From Limonium bicolor (lineage: Eukaryota; Streptophyta; Magnoliopsida; Caryophyllales; Plumbaginaceae), in contig CM041783.1 of assembly GCA_023374045.1 (NCBI GenBank), forward strand, positions 91,051,298 through 91,115,297: a stretch of 64,000 bases of DNA. Reading direction: 5' to 3'. The notes beneath the pieces were generated by a model. It had not been told where the DNA came from and did not search any database. It was given only the letters and a program-made list of their open reading frames with translations. The position numbers and the translations under genes are program-made. Shown here in pieces: positions 24,052 to 32,788 of the stretch (the first letter of the stretch is position 1; each line of letters starts with the position of its first letter).

Positions 24052-24697
24052 ATGCTTATTCAGATGTTAGGAAGGAGAGGCCAAGGCCGTGGTAGAGGCG
24101 ACGAGACTGAGATATCGGGAGGGCAGACGATCGCAGAAATCGTAGCTGCCGCTTTAGGGCACATGGGCTATCAGCCTGGTGTGGGTGCACCACCTCCACC
24201 GCCACAACCCCGGGAACCAAATTGGGTGAAGAGCTTATCGGACCTTCGACCCGTATCATTTCAAGAGGAGACTGACCCCGACCAAGCTTGAGGCGTACAT
24301 CTTTGAGCTAGAGACCGCCTTCGAGACCCTTGACGTCCCTGCTGGGATCAAGGTGCGCCTAGCTGTGTTCTACCTGAAGGGGGCAGCAGGCGATTGGTGG
24401 AAGCTGGTGAGGGCCGAGCATGTGGCCAATCCAGACTTCGGCTGGGACCAGTACACAACACTGCTACGAGCAAAGTACTATCCCGCCCATGTCCAGACGA
24501 AGAAGCGCTTGCAGTTGGATGCGCTTAAGCAGACGGACAAGATGACGGTAGACGAGTATTACTCGGAGTTTACCGCCTTGCTTCGTCTTCTACCGGGTCT
24601 TAGGTATTCAGACCAGATACTGGTGGACCGCTTCTATGGCGGGCTTAGCCATCGACTCTGCTACGGCATGGGGCCGACGAGCTATACTACCTTGCAG
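24052..24697 (+). pseudogene. B gag, exon-like part 1
   Basis: Gag is the structural protein that packages the element's RNA. The first ATG gives an N-terminus with the basic run RRGQGRGRGD and a proline-rich stretch (GAPPPPPQPRE). A one-step frame change near 24240 leads into the retrotransposon gag domain, where KLEAYIFELE, RLAVFYLKGAAGDWW, and the helix ending DRFYGGLSHRLCY are recognisable; YLKGAAGDWW matches the gag-family signature in which W-W follows a small acidic patch. The domain is interrupted at 24698 by an AT-rich segment that looks like an intron. The frame change shows that this copy is defective. Confidence 0.85.
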
Positions 24698-24779
24698 GTA
24701 ATAAGAATAAGTAAGATATAATTAAGTGAATGAGATTTAGTTTGTGAGAAATAAGAGGAACTAATACTTTGGAAAGCAG
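24698..24779 (+). other. Candidate intron 1 in B gag (82 bases)
   Basis: Starts gtaataag after cttgcag and ends ggaaagcag. It is AT-rich, contains stops in the gag frame, has a ctaat branch-like word at 24761, and its length is not a multiple of three. Removing it joins ...TTLQ to ECYHAAAKVE in phase 0 with no stop. This fits a spliceosomal intron; no RNA evidence is available here. Confidence 0.6.
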
Positions 24780-25032
24780 GAGTGCTATCATGCCGCTGCT
24801 AAGGTTGAGATAACCGTCCAGCTGAGGGACGAGGACAATGCTAAGAGGAAGAGTTCCGGTAAGAGCACGGAGAACCAAGGGCAAGGAGGGTACAAGAAAC
24901 AGAAGTACCAGCCTCAAGCCCAGAAAAATCAGAACCAAAAAGGGAAGGAGGAAAAGGAGAAGGCTCTAGATGAGCCACTGAAGCTGACTTATGCTTCTGC
25001 TGCTAAGCCCCTGTGCTCCAGGGCGCCAAAGG
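24780..25032 (+). pseudogene. B gag, exon-like part 2
   Basis: An open stretch of ~84 codons in one frame, reading ECYHAAAKVEITVQLRDED and then a basic, glutamine-rich linker with KKQKYQPQAQ and a KGKEEKEK patch. Composition and position fit the low-complexity linker between the gag domain and the zinc knuckle. It ends at CSRAPKG, where the second intron-like segment begins. Confidence 0.75.
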
Positions 25033-25108
25033 GTAAGGAAATACATTTTGAGTAAATAAGAATGATTGACAACATTGAGACACAATCACTGATGCAATGC
25101 GTAATCAG
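25033..25108 (+). other. Candidate intron 2 in B gag (76 bases)
   Basis: gtaaggaa donor and gtaatcag acceptor; AT-rich, with an in-frame stop after 24 bases and a length not divisible by three. Removal gives a phase-1 junction that restores the frame from SRAPKG into TETGKETGGGYQRHYYCQRC. Confidence 0.6.
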
Positions 25109-25446
25109 GTACTGAGACTGGAAAGGAAACCGGTGGTGGCTACCAACGACACTACTATTGCCAGAGGTGCAAGGGGGACCACCCGGAGTTGACTGTAGGG
25201 GGAATAAGGTGGAGTGTAATTTCTGTGGTGTACTCGGGCACCGGGCATATGAGTGCTACGGGAACCCGGAGAGTAAGAACTACAGACCCAGTTTCAAGGT
25301 TAAGACTAAGGCCGATCAGGGAGCTGGACCTGACAAACATAAGGGGGCACAACAAGCGGCGAACAGAATCCACGGATAGCCAGAAGTCGGACCCACACTA
25401 CACATGGTGGACCGGGACGATGGGCCTGAACCCTCATCAAGGCCAG
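25109..25446 (+). pseudogene. B gag, exon-like part 3 with zinc knuckle
   Basis: Reads HYYCQRCKGDHP, then after a one-base frame change VDCRGNKVECNFCGVLGHRAYECYG. CNFCGVLGHRAYEC is a CX2CX4HX4C zinc knuckle, the nucleic-acid-binding motif at the end of gag; the preceding CQRC...H...C is a second metal-binding-like cluster known in chromovirus gags. A TAG at 25377-25379 interrupts a frame that otherwise continues through HMVDRDDGPEPSSRP to 25446, where a ccag/gtaccg donor-like word begins the interval holding the AlkB frame. Confidence 0.8.
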
Positions 25447-26457
25447 GTACCGCTATAACCACTTAGTAATAAAATTTCCTGCTTACCGCATTACATGCAT
25501 GCTTAGTGAATAAATAAGATAAGACTAGAATTTAAGGGAGATATGACCTATTACCACCTTTGGAAACTTCAACATTTGCTATCCATGCCTTCAAAACCTA
25601 ACCCGGATACACCGACATGAAACCCGAGACTTTCCAACCGGACAAGGTCAGGTCATCCGCCCAGGTATGATATTATTAAGGGGATACCTGACACCAGAAG
25701 CGCAAATAGCCATCATCAGGAAATGCAGTCAACTAGGAATGGGACCGGGAGGTTTTTATACACCGAAGTACCCAGGGGGAGCAAGAATGAAGCTTAAGAT
25801 GATGAGCTTAGGCAAGGATTGGAATCCGTATGCCAAGACCTACCAAACCACGAGGATACAAGATGGAGTCTCACCACTGGGAATACCCGAAGAGTTCCAT
25901 CCGGTAAATATACAAGTCATGGAAGTCGCTCAGCAGTTGGAAGCTAAACCGATTCCAGACATACAAGTGGACATCTGTATTGTAAACTTCTATGGGAAAG
26001 ACGGGCGACTTGGACTACATCAGGACAAGGACGAGACAACGGAGTCTCGCGAATGAGGGATACCCATAGTGTCTTGGTCCATTGGAGATGATGCAAAATT
26101 TTTATACGGCGAGCAGAAGCGTGCGGACCGTGCTAATAAGTTAATACTTAAGTCAGGGGATGTATTAGTTATGGGAGGAGAATTAAGGATGTTATACCAT
26201 GGGATTAAGAGAATCAAGCTGATTATAGCACCGTCAGTAGTAATCAATGCGACGCATATGAGACCAGGGAGATTAAACCTAACTTTTAGACAATATTAGC
26301 TATGTAACGTTTTGGGTATGAGATAAGGAATGAAATGTAAGGAAGAAGCACATGTTGTAAAAAGGATGGTTATTAATAAAATAATAGTTTTGTTCATATC
26401 AATTGTTACGACTCTTGTTATACCATCATTACTCATGAAGCTTGTGAATACAATTAG
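25447..26457 (+). other. Candidate intron 3 enclosing the AlkB frame
   Basis: Donor-like ag/gtaccg at 25447 and acceptor-like caattag/gtc ending at 26457. Both sides are AT-rich, with taataaaa and aataaataagataag words like those in candidate introns 1 and 2. Joining the sides in phase 1, as in intron 2, continues the gag frame into the protease frame (LTEAQADASGTILTGTFPINGIEA) without a stop. The chance of frame agreement alone is about one in three, so the claim needs RNA data. The AlkB frame would be expressed only from unspliced or differently spliced RNA. Confidence 0.4.
25547..26299 (+). pseudogene. AlkB-like 2OG-Fe(II) dioxygenase (ALKBH1 type)
   Basis: AlkB enzymes remove methyl groups from DNA or RNA bases using Fe(II) and 2-oxoglutarate. 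One frame is open from 25547, except for a single TGA at 26054-26056, to a TAG at 26297. Visible in order: FNICYP; RPGMILLRGYLT with an ATG at 25667; LGMGPGGFYTP and LKMMSLGKDWNP, both characteristic of the ALKBH1 group; VNFYGKDGRLGLHQDKDE with the HxD iron ligands; then VSWSIGDDAKFLYG, LKSGDVLVMGG, the distal iron His in YHGI (26198-26200), and RLNLTFRQY with the RxxxxxR 2OG pair (26270 and 26288). Length (~250 codons) covers a whole domain. It lies between gag and protease, inside a retrotransposon, is AT-richer than the neighbouring pol, and lacks an upstream ATG for its first 40 codons. Family assignment is strong; activity of this copy is excluded by the stop unless read through. Confidence 0.88.
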
Positions 26458-26850
26458 GTCATGGACTCGGTACGGAAGGTGCGCTTTGCATACTTACAGA
26501 GGCACAGGCCGACGCCAGCGGTACTATCCTCACCGGCACCTTTCCAATTAATGGGATTGAGGCATTAGTTCTCTTTGACTCAGGGCCTCGCATACCTTTG
26601 TCTCGCATCTTCCGCGAGAAGGTTGGGGCTAGACGCTGATGAGCTACCCAACTTCACGTACGCTCCCGTCTAAGAGAAGGTTCGTTGCACTCGCTACTAC
26701 CGAGAAGCCATTGTCAGAATTAAGGGGGAAAGACTTTCCAGTCAGTTTATTGAGTTTAGGGAGTTGGGATTTGATGTTATCTTCGGGGATGAACTGGTTG
26801 AGCGCACAAGGGTCGTATCCTCTGCGCCGCGCATAGACTGCTGCTCAGGT
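26458..26850 (+). pseudogene. B aspartic protease, decayed
   Basis: The retroelement protease cleaves the gag-pol polyprotein. TGTFPINGIEALVLFDSG matches the start of the chromovirus protease, with the catalytic DSG (usually DSGAT) at about 26577; the following residues are scrambled (PRIPLSR in place of ATHSFIS). After frame changes, pieces such as SGMNWLSAQG near 26785 correspond to the family's ILGMDWLS. Several frame shifts make it non-functional. Confidence 0.75.
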
Positions 26851-26979
26851 CCATCTGGGTAACAATATCATACCAACAGAGTCCTAGAGAGCCTTCGACA
26901 AGATCATCACCGCTATGGCATGTTAAGGAGTTGAGGAGAAGGAAGAAGTGTACCTCTGCTATGTACAGGACATAGAGAG

Positions 26980-27606
26980 AGACCCCGAGTTCGACCCTGA
27001 CTTACAGTAGTGTCGGAGTTCCCTAACCTATTTCCACGGGAAACTGCCCGCATGCCCCACTCAGAGGTAGAGTTCACCATCGAGCTGCTACCTGTACCGG
27101 ACCGATAACCAAGGCACCATACCGTATGGCTCCGGCAAAATATTGATTAAAGGAACAATTGAAGGACTTGTTAGACAAGGGTTTCTAAGACCCCTGTATC
27201 ACCATGGGAGCGCCATCCTCTTCGTGAAAAAAGGATGGTAGTCTCCACCTCTGCATCGACTATAGAGAGTTGAATGGTAGTGACTGTAGAATATACCAAC
27301 TACCCCACATTGACGATCTGTTCGATCAGTTGAAGGGCAGCTGTGTTTTCCAAGATTGACCTCAGATCGGGTATCATCAGATAGCCATCAAGGAGGCAGA
27401 TATTGGAGACGGCATTCCGACACGATACGGCCACGATATTTTATAGTGTGCCGTTCGGTTGTCGAACTCACTGGTGAAGTTTATGGACCTGATGAACCGC
27501 TTGTTCCGAGAGCACTGGACAAGTTGGTTGTGTGTTTATTGATGATATTTTGATATACTCGAATTGAAGACTGAGCATGGGAACCGCTGAGGAGGTTCAG
27601 AGATAC
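26980..27606 (+). pseudogene. B reverse transcriptase, decayed
   Basis: The polymerase that copies element RNA. From ~27008 the frame reads VSEFPNLFPRET...VEFTIELLPVP, the region before the palm; then YRMAPAKY, a piece of [56 protein letters not shown] and finally, after another frame change, FIDDILIYS around 27535-27560, which holds the catalytic DD pair. These follow the Ty3/gypsy RT order exactly, but at least four frame shifts and several stops separate the pieces. Confidence 0.85.
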
Positions 27607-28428
27607 TGAGGGAGACAACTATATGCTAAGTTCTCCAAATGTGAGTTTTGGCTTGACCAGGTCTCTTTCCTAGGTCATGTCATCTCAGATGCTGGGATCT
27701 TAGTGGATCCAGCAAAGATTGATGTCGTGCGTACTTGGCTGAGACCAAAGACGGTTACCGACATTCGGAGCTTCCTTGGCTTGGCAGGTTACTACCGGCG
27801 GTTTGTTAAAGATTTCAGCAAGGTCGCAAAGCCGATGACCAGTCTGATGAAGAAAGATGCACCGTTCTTGTGGACGGTTGACTGTGAGAGATCATTCCAG
27901 AGTTTGAAAGACTCACTGACCACTACACCGAAACTGACCATTCTAGACGGTACGGAGGGCTTTGAGGTTTACTGTGATGCATCCGGCAGAGGGCTGGGTT
28001 GCGTCCTCATGCAACATGGCAAGGTGGTGGCATATGCCTCACGCCAGTTGAAGAAACATGAGGAGAACTACCCCACACATGATTTAGAGATGGGAGCTGT
28101 AGTCTTCGCTTTGAAGATATGTCGCCATTACTTATACAGGGTCAGTGTGACGATCTACACCGATCATAAGAGCTTGAAGTATATATTCACTCAGAAGGAG
28201 TTGAATCTCAGACAAAGGAGATGGTTAGAATTTCTGAAAGACTATGACATTGACCTCCAATATAAAGAGGGGAAGGCCAATGTTGTAGCGGACGCCCTGA
28301 GTCGTCGAGCACACTCACTCCATTCACTAATCTCTTTCTCCAGCTTGGTTGATGAGGTGCGAGAGGCTCAGAGGACAGATGAGGTATATGAGAGAGGTCA
28401 GACAGAAGCTGGCAGATGGTACCTTTGA
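27607..28428 (+). pseudogene. B RT connection and RNase H
   Basis: A single open frame of ~270 codons, the best-kept part of pol with the integrase. It begins [20 protein letters not shown] (end of RT), continues [27 protein letters not shown], and enters RNase H with [48 protein letters not shown] and ADALSRR. The catalytic Asp of YCDAS, Glu of DLEM and Asp of TDHKS are present. RNase H removes the RNA strand after copying. The frame is lost after [15 protein letters not shown], where a shift leads into the integrase frame. Motif wording is that of the Tekay/Del chromoviruses. Confidence 0.9.
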
Positions 28429-29783
28429 GAGTCAGAAAATATGACTCCGGACTTCACAACGATCTGATCAGACTTAAGGGCCGGTTATGCATACCACGGT
28501 CAACGGATCTAAAAGACTGTATACTTAGGGAGGGAATCACATTGTCTTCAGTTTCCATCCATCCGGGAGCCTCTAAGATGTATAAAGACATGAAAAGATA
28601 CTTCTGGTGGCGGGGATGGATGAACAGATGTTACGAGTTCATCTTGAGGTGTCTCACTTGCCAGAAGGTGAAATTTGAGCACCGACGACCGGGCGGAATG
28701 GTACAGTCGATGCCAGTTCCGGAGTGGAAGTTCCATGATATCTCGATGGACTTTGTAGTTGGACTCCCACCTGCTAGGGGAGGTCTCAACATGAATGGGT
28801 GGGGTGGATCACCTTACCAAAGTAGCCGATTCACGATGAAGGATACTTGGAAGGTGACCAAATTAGCTGAGTTGTTTGAGAGAGAAATCATGAGACATCA
28901 CGGGATACCGAAGACCATAGTGTCAGATAGAGATACCAGATTCCTTTCGAGGTATTGGAGAGCTACTAGAGAAGCGTTGGGTACAGAACTGAAGCTAAGT
29001 ACCGCGTTCCATCCTCAGACGGATGGTAAGACTGAGCGTACGATTCAGACACTCGAGGACATGCTGAGGGCATGCGCCTTAGACTTCCAGGGCAGTTGGG
29101 TTGACAAATTGCATCTGATCGAGTTTTCATACAACAACCGCTATCACGCTTCGATCAAGATGGCACCCTTTCAAGCGTTGTACGGTAGACCATGTCGTAC
29201 ACCGCTCTGCTGGGATGAGTCGAGTGAGACGGTCATTATAGGACCAGAGTACTTAGAGCAAGTTAAGGCTGAAGTTCAGCAAATCAGGGAGAACATGAAA
29301 GCTGCTCAAGATAGGCAGAAGTCGTATACTGATGTTCGACGACGACACCTGGAGTTCGCAGTGGATGACCAGGTATTTCTGCGAGTTTCACCGATGAAGG
29401 GTGTATTCAGATTTGGGCAGAAGGGTAAATTGAGCCCGAAGTTTGTTGGTCCTTATGAGATTACGGAGCGGGTGGGCCCGGTTGCTTACAGGTTGAATTT
29501 ACCTGCTGAACTGGGTAAAGTGCATGATGTTTTTCATGTTTCACAGCTAAAGAAATACATGCACAACCCCTCCCATGTGTTAGAACCTGAGAGGTTGACA
29601 TTAGAACCAAATATGAGATCCGTGGAGACTCCTCAGAGAATCTTGGATAGTAAGACTAGGGACACTCGCCATAAGTCAGTGCGACTGGTGAAGGTTCTCT
29701 GGTCTAAACAGGATGTCGAAGAGGCCACGTGGGAATTAGAGGATAAGATAAGGGCGAAGTACCCTTTTTTGTTTACCGACTAG
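28416..29783 (+). pseudogene. B integrase with chromodomain
   Basis: Open for 455 codons. Integrase joins the element DNA to the host. The N-terminal zinc-binding part reads SIHPGASKMYKDMKRYFWWRG...CLTCQKVK (the HHCC motif, first His apparently lost). The core has DISMDFVVGLP, IVSDRDTRF and the Glu following HPQTDGKTERTIQTLEDML, giving the DDE set. A ~20-residue part (GWGGSPYQSSRFT) is out of frame relative to the family's VVVDRLTK segment and is framed by two compensating shifts. The tail holds GPYEITERVGPVAYRLNLP, VFHVSQLKKY and, at residues ~408-455, VRLVKVLWSKQDVEEATWELEDKI, a chromodomain that steers insertion to heterochromatin. Ends with TAG at 29781. Confidence 0.9.
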
Positions 29784-29795
29784 ATCGTCTGTATA

Positions 29796-29830
29796 GGGTA
29801 CGAGGCGTACCCCTTTTTAAGGGGGGTAGA
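29796..29830 (+). other. Hairpin plus upstream polypurine tract, B
   Basis: gggtacg-agg-cgtaccc, a perfect 7-base-pair hairpin 12 bases after the pol stop, is followed one base later by tttttaaggggggtaga. The tract duplicates the one at 30086. Element A has the same arrangement with different hairpin arms. Confidence 0.7.
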
Positions 29831-30065
29831 GCTTCCTCGCTTTTGAGTTAGGAAACGAACATGTTTGTCGTTTGTTTGGTTATATAAAATGTGGTTTGTG
29901 TAAGTTGTGTAAGTTATTACACCTTGGTGGTAAGTTTGAGATATGTATAATACTTATGCATTGTATTTGTAGTAGACCTTTGAATCTTGAGATGTGTGAA
30001 TGAGAATATAAGATGTGGTGTTAAGAATGAGAAACTGAGTACCATGAATGATTAAGTATACGTGT
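29831..30065 (+). mobile_element. Element B 3' non-coding region
   Basis: About 235 bases between the two polypurine tracts, rich in gtttgt and tgtg words. No gene or clear repeat. Confidence 0.6.
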
Positions 30066-30102
30066 GAACTTTGGGGACAAAGTTCTTTTAAGGGGGGTAG
30101 AT
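30066..30102 (+). other. Hairpin and polypurine tract of B
   Basis: gaactttg-ggga-caaagttc hairpin followed directly by ttttaaggggggtagat and the LTR, identical to element A at 10701. Confidence 0.87.
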
Positions 30103-31563
30103 TGAAATACCCCAAACTTAGAGATGGTGTTTAAGTGATGAACTAAGATATAAGGAGGCTAAATAATGCCTTAGAAACGTTAAGAAACATTTTTAATCAA
30201 AGGAAACACCAAAAGAGCAGTTTAAGCAAAAACGTGCTCTAAGCTTGGAGAGACTTGGGTGGGCACCCAAATATCATTCTAAGACCTTAGTAATATCCTA
30301 ATGGTCTTTTTAAACCTATTACCAAAGAAAACCAAGCTTGAAAACAAGTTAAAACACAAAATGTGCTTTAAGGAGTCTTAAAGCACATTTTTGAAAAATT
30401 GTCTTGTAAATGGGTTTTGAGTGGCTAAGTGGCCATCATTACCCTTTAATCAGCATGTGTACTACTTAGTATCACATTAGGAAGTCTAAATCAATGGGAA
30501 ATAAAAAATTTCACAGTTATGTGCCTTGTTTAGTGAATAGTAACCAAATAGTGCTGGTTTAAGACATTAGTCAAAGTAAGTCAACTAAATGGTCAACAAA
30601 GACCACAAAATACCTCATTTGATCAAGGGGGCCGATTTTTAAGTGTGACTCACCACACTTATCTAGTTAAGTAAAGAAGAAAGCAAAAGTAAGTAAATTT
30701 ACTATTCACCTTTTAACATAAATATCTTACCTTAGTAGACCTCTCTCCTCCCCTCTTCATTCTCCTCTCTCACCACCGATTACCCTTGCTTTCTCCCTTC
30801 TCCATTGACGTGAAGAACAGCCCCCATGTAAGTTCCATCTTCCTTTGATTACTACTTACTCATTTTAGCTCCAAAACCAAAACAAATTACATATTCTTCT
30901 TAGTTAGCTCAAGCTCTTCCTTTCTATCTTTCCAAAACTTCAAGAGCTCCATTTTGGTGCCAAGGAAAACCGCCATAAGAGGAGGAAACTCAAGTTTGGA
31001 GGGTTCATTGGCTTCTCCATTCTCTTAAGGTAAAGAATATGTAAGAAAATCTAGGTTTCCATCATTTTTCTCCATAACCGAAAATCTATACTCAAGGGGC
31101 TCCATTTTTATGCCTTTTTCTAGCTTGTTTCCTATTATCCAAGGGCAAGAGGAGGTCCTTCTTGATTCATATCCAAGCTTGTCTTGAGAAACCAAGGTAA
31201 AACAATCAATTTAATACCTTAAAACACATTTTTAACCTAGGTTTTATTCCTTAAGGTTAGTGTTGTTTAGTACTCATTGGAGTCATTGAATGTTGGTTAG
31301 AACATTGGCAAGGAGAACTTGATTGGTGACCGAGATTGAGCAAGGAAAAACCTAAGGAAGAAAGTTTGTGAAGCTTAAAAAAGAACAAGGTAAATGTCTT
31401 ACCTTAAGGTGTTTAATGCATTAAGGGATGGAATTTAGATATGTGATGAGTTTGGTGTAGAGTTTACATTGGGAAAGAGTTATAAAAACCTAGGAGAAAC
31501 AATGACTATACTTGTGAACTTGTGATTAAGGAGCAAATGAGAAAAAGGAGATAGTTTAAGGAT

Positions 31564-31595
31564 GTCTACTAAGGTAAGATATTTATGTTAAAAGG
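31564..31595 (-). other. Templated inverted insertion in B 3' LTR
   Basis: These 32 bases are the exact reverse complement of 30709-30740 in the same LTR. They replace about 60 bases still present in the 5' LTR (16610-16675). The ends coincide with short shared words (gtc and aaagg), as expected of a strand switch during copying. Confidence 0.85.
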
Positions 31596-32395
31596 CTATA
31601 TATATTGAGGAAATTCAGTGTTTAAGATTTATGCATTTAAGGGCCTAAGTGCCAAGCAATTTAAGTTTATGCACTATATTGTGATGTAGTGTAATTTTGG
31701 TGTATGATGTGTGTTAAGGAGGTTTAATGAGAGTTTGAATGTTGATAGCTATTTGATGGTGAAGAACTAAATGCTTTGGTGTAATAATAAACTAGAGAAC
31801 CCATGGCAAAATTTAGTGAAGAACCTAAGTGTTTAAGGTGTGTGAGGAGATTTTATGACTAAGGAAGCACTAAGAAACTTTAGGAGTAGTTTTGATGAAA
31901 AAGGGGTGAGTTTAAGGTGTTTTATGAGTTAGAATGACTTAGGCACCATCATGGAGGATTTAGGGATCAAATGAATGCCTTGGGATATACTTGTGTAGTT
32001 AGGACTTAGGCAAATATTGGTAAACAAGTAGGAAGGAAAATAATGTGTTGGTAGAAGGAGGCATAAACTTGTGTAGGAACCTTAAGTAGTTGCATAAAGG
32101 AATTTAAGATGGTGAAAGATGCTTGGGAGATGATGTTATAGTGGTGAGGAAGCATTTGGCATAGTGGTTATAATAGGTATGAACCACCACTTAGAAAACT
32201 TAGTGAAAAACATTACAAGTGTTGGCATTATTATAAGGAAAATGCATAATGACTAAGGTGGATATTGGTGAGTGATTTAATGAGTTTAGTGGAGGACTTA
32301 AGGAGTGTTTGAAGTGCCCAAATGAGGATAGAACATACTAGGATATATGAGATGAAGTTTGGAGTCGAATGAGAATTTAGAAACAAAGTTCTGGA

Positions 32396-32788
32396 GCCGA
32401 CCGACCTTAGACCGGACCTGTAAGGTCGGTCGAGCTCAGTTTACACTACCGGAAAGAGTTTCTGAAATGGACCGACCTTGGGGGACCGGACTTGCAAGGT
32501 TGGTCGGGCTTGTATTTTGTGTACGAAATGAGTCTTTGGAATGGACCGACCTTGGGACCGGACTTACAAGGTCGGTCATGCCTAGAATTTTGTACAGGAA
32601 TTGGTCTCTGGAATCGATCGAACTTGGGACCAACCTTGGCAAGGTCGGTCGGGCTTAAATTTCCCACAGGGAAAACTCTCGGGAATGGACCGACCTTGGG
32701 GACTGGACTTGCAAGGTCGGTCGGGGTAAAATTTTCAAGCGGTAATATGTCCTGGAATGGACCGACCTTGAGTAAGGTCGGTCGAGCC
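32396..32788. repeat. Palindromic ACCGAC/GTCGGT array, B 3' LTR
   Basis: Second copy of the array at 17479. I count about eleven RCCGAC cores over both strands. Units facing each other as gaccgacctt / aaggtcggtc. The spurious open frames across it are a by-product of the repeats. Confidence 0.75.

Noticed and set aside
25547..26299. AlkB frame as an independent host gene into which B was inserted
   Set aside because: B's LTRs, primer site, gag and pol lie on both sides in proper order and orientation, so the frame is inside the element.
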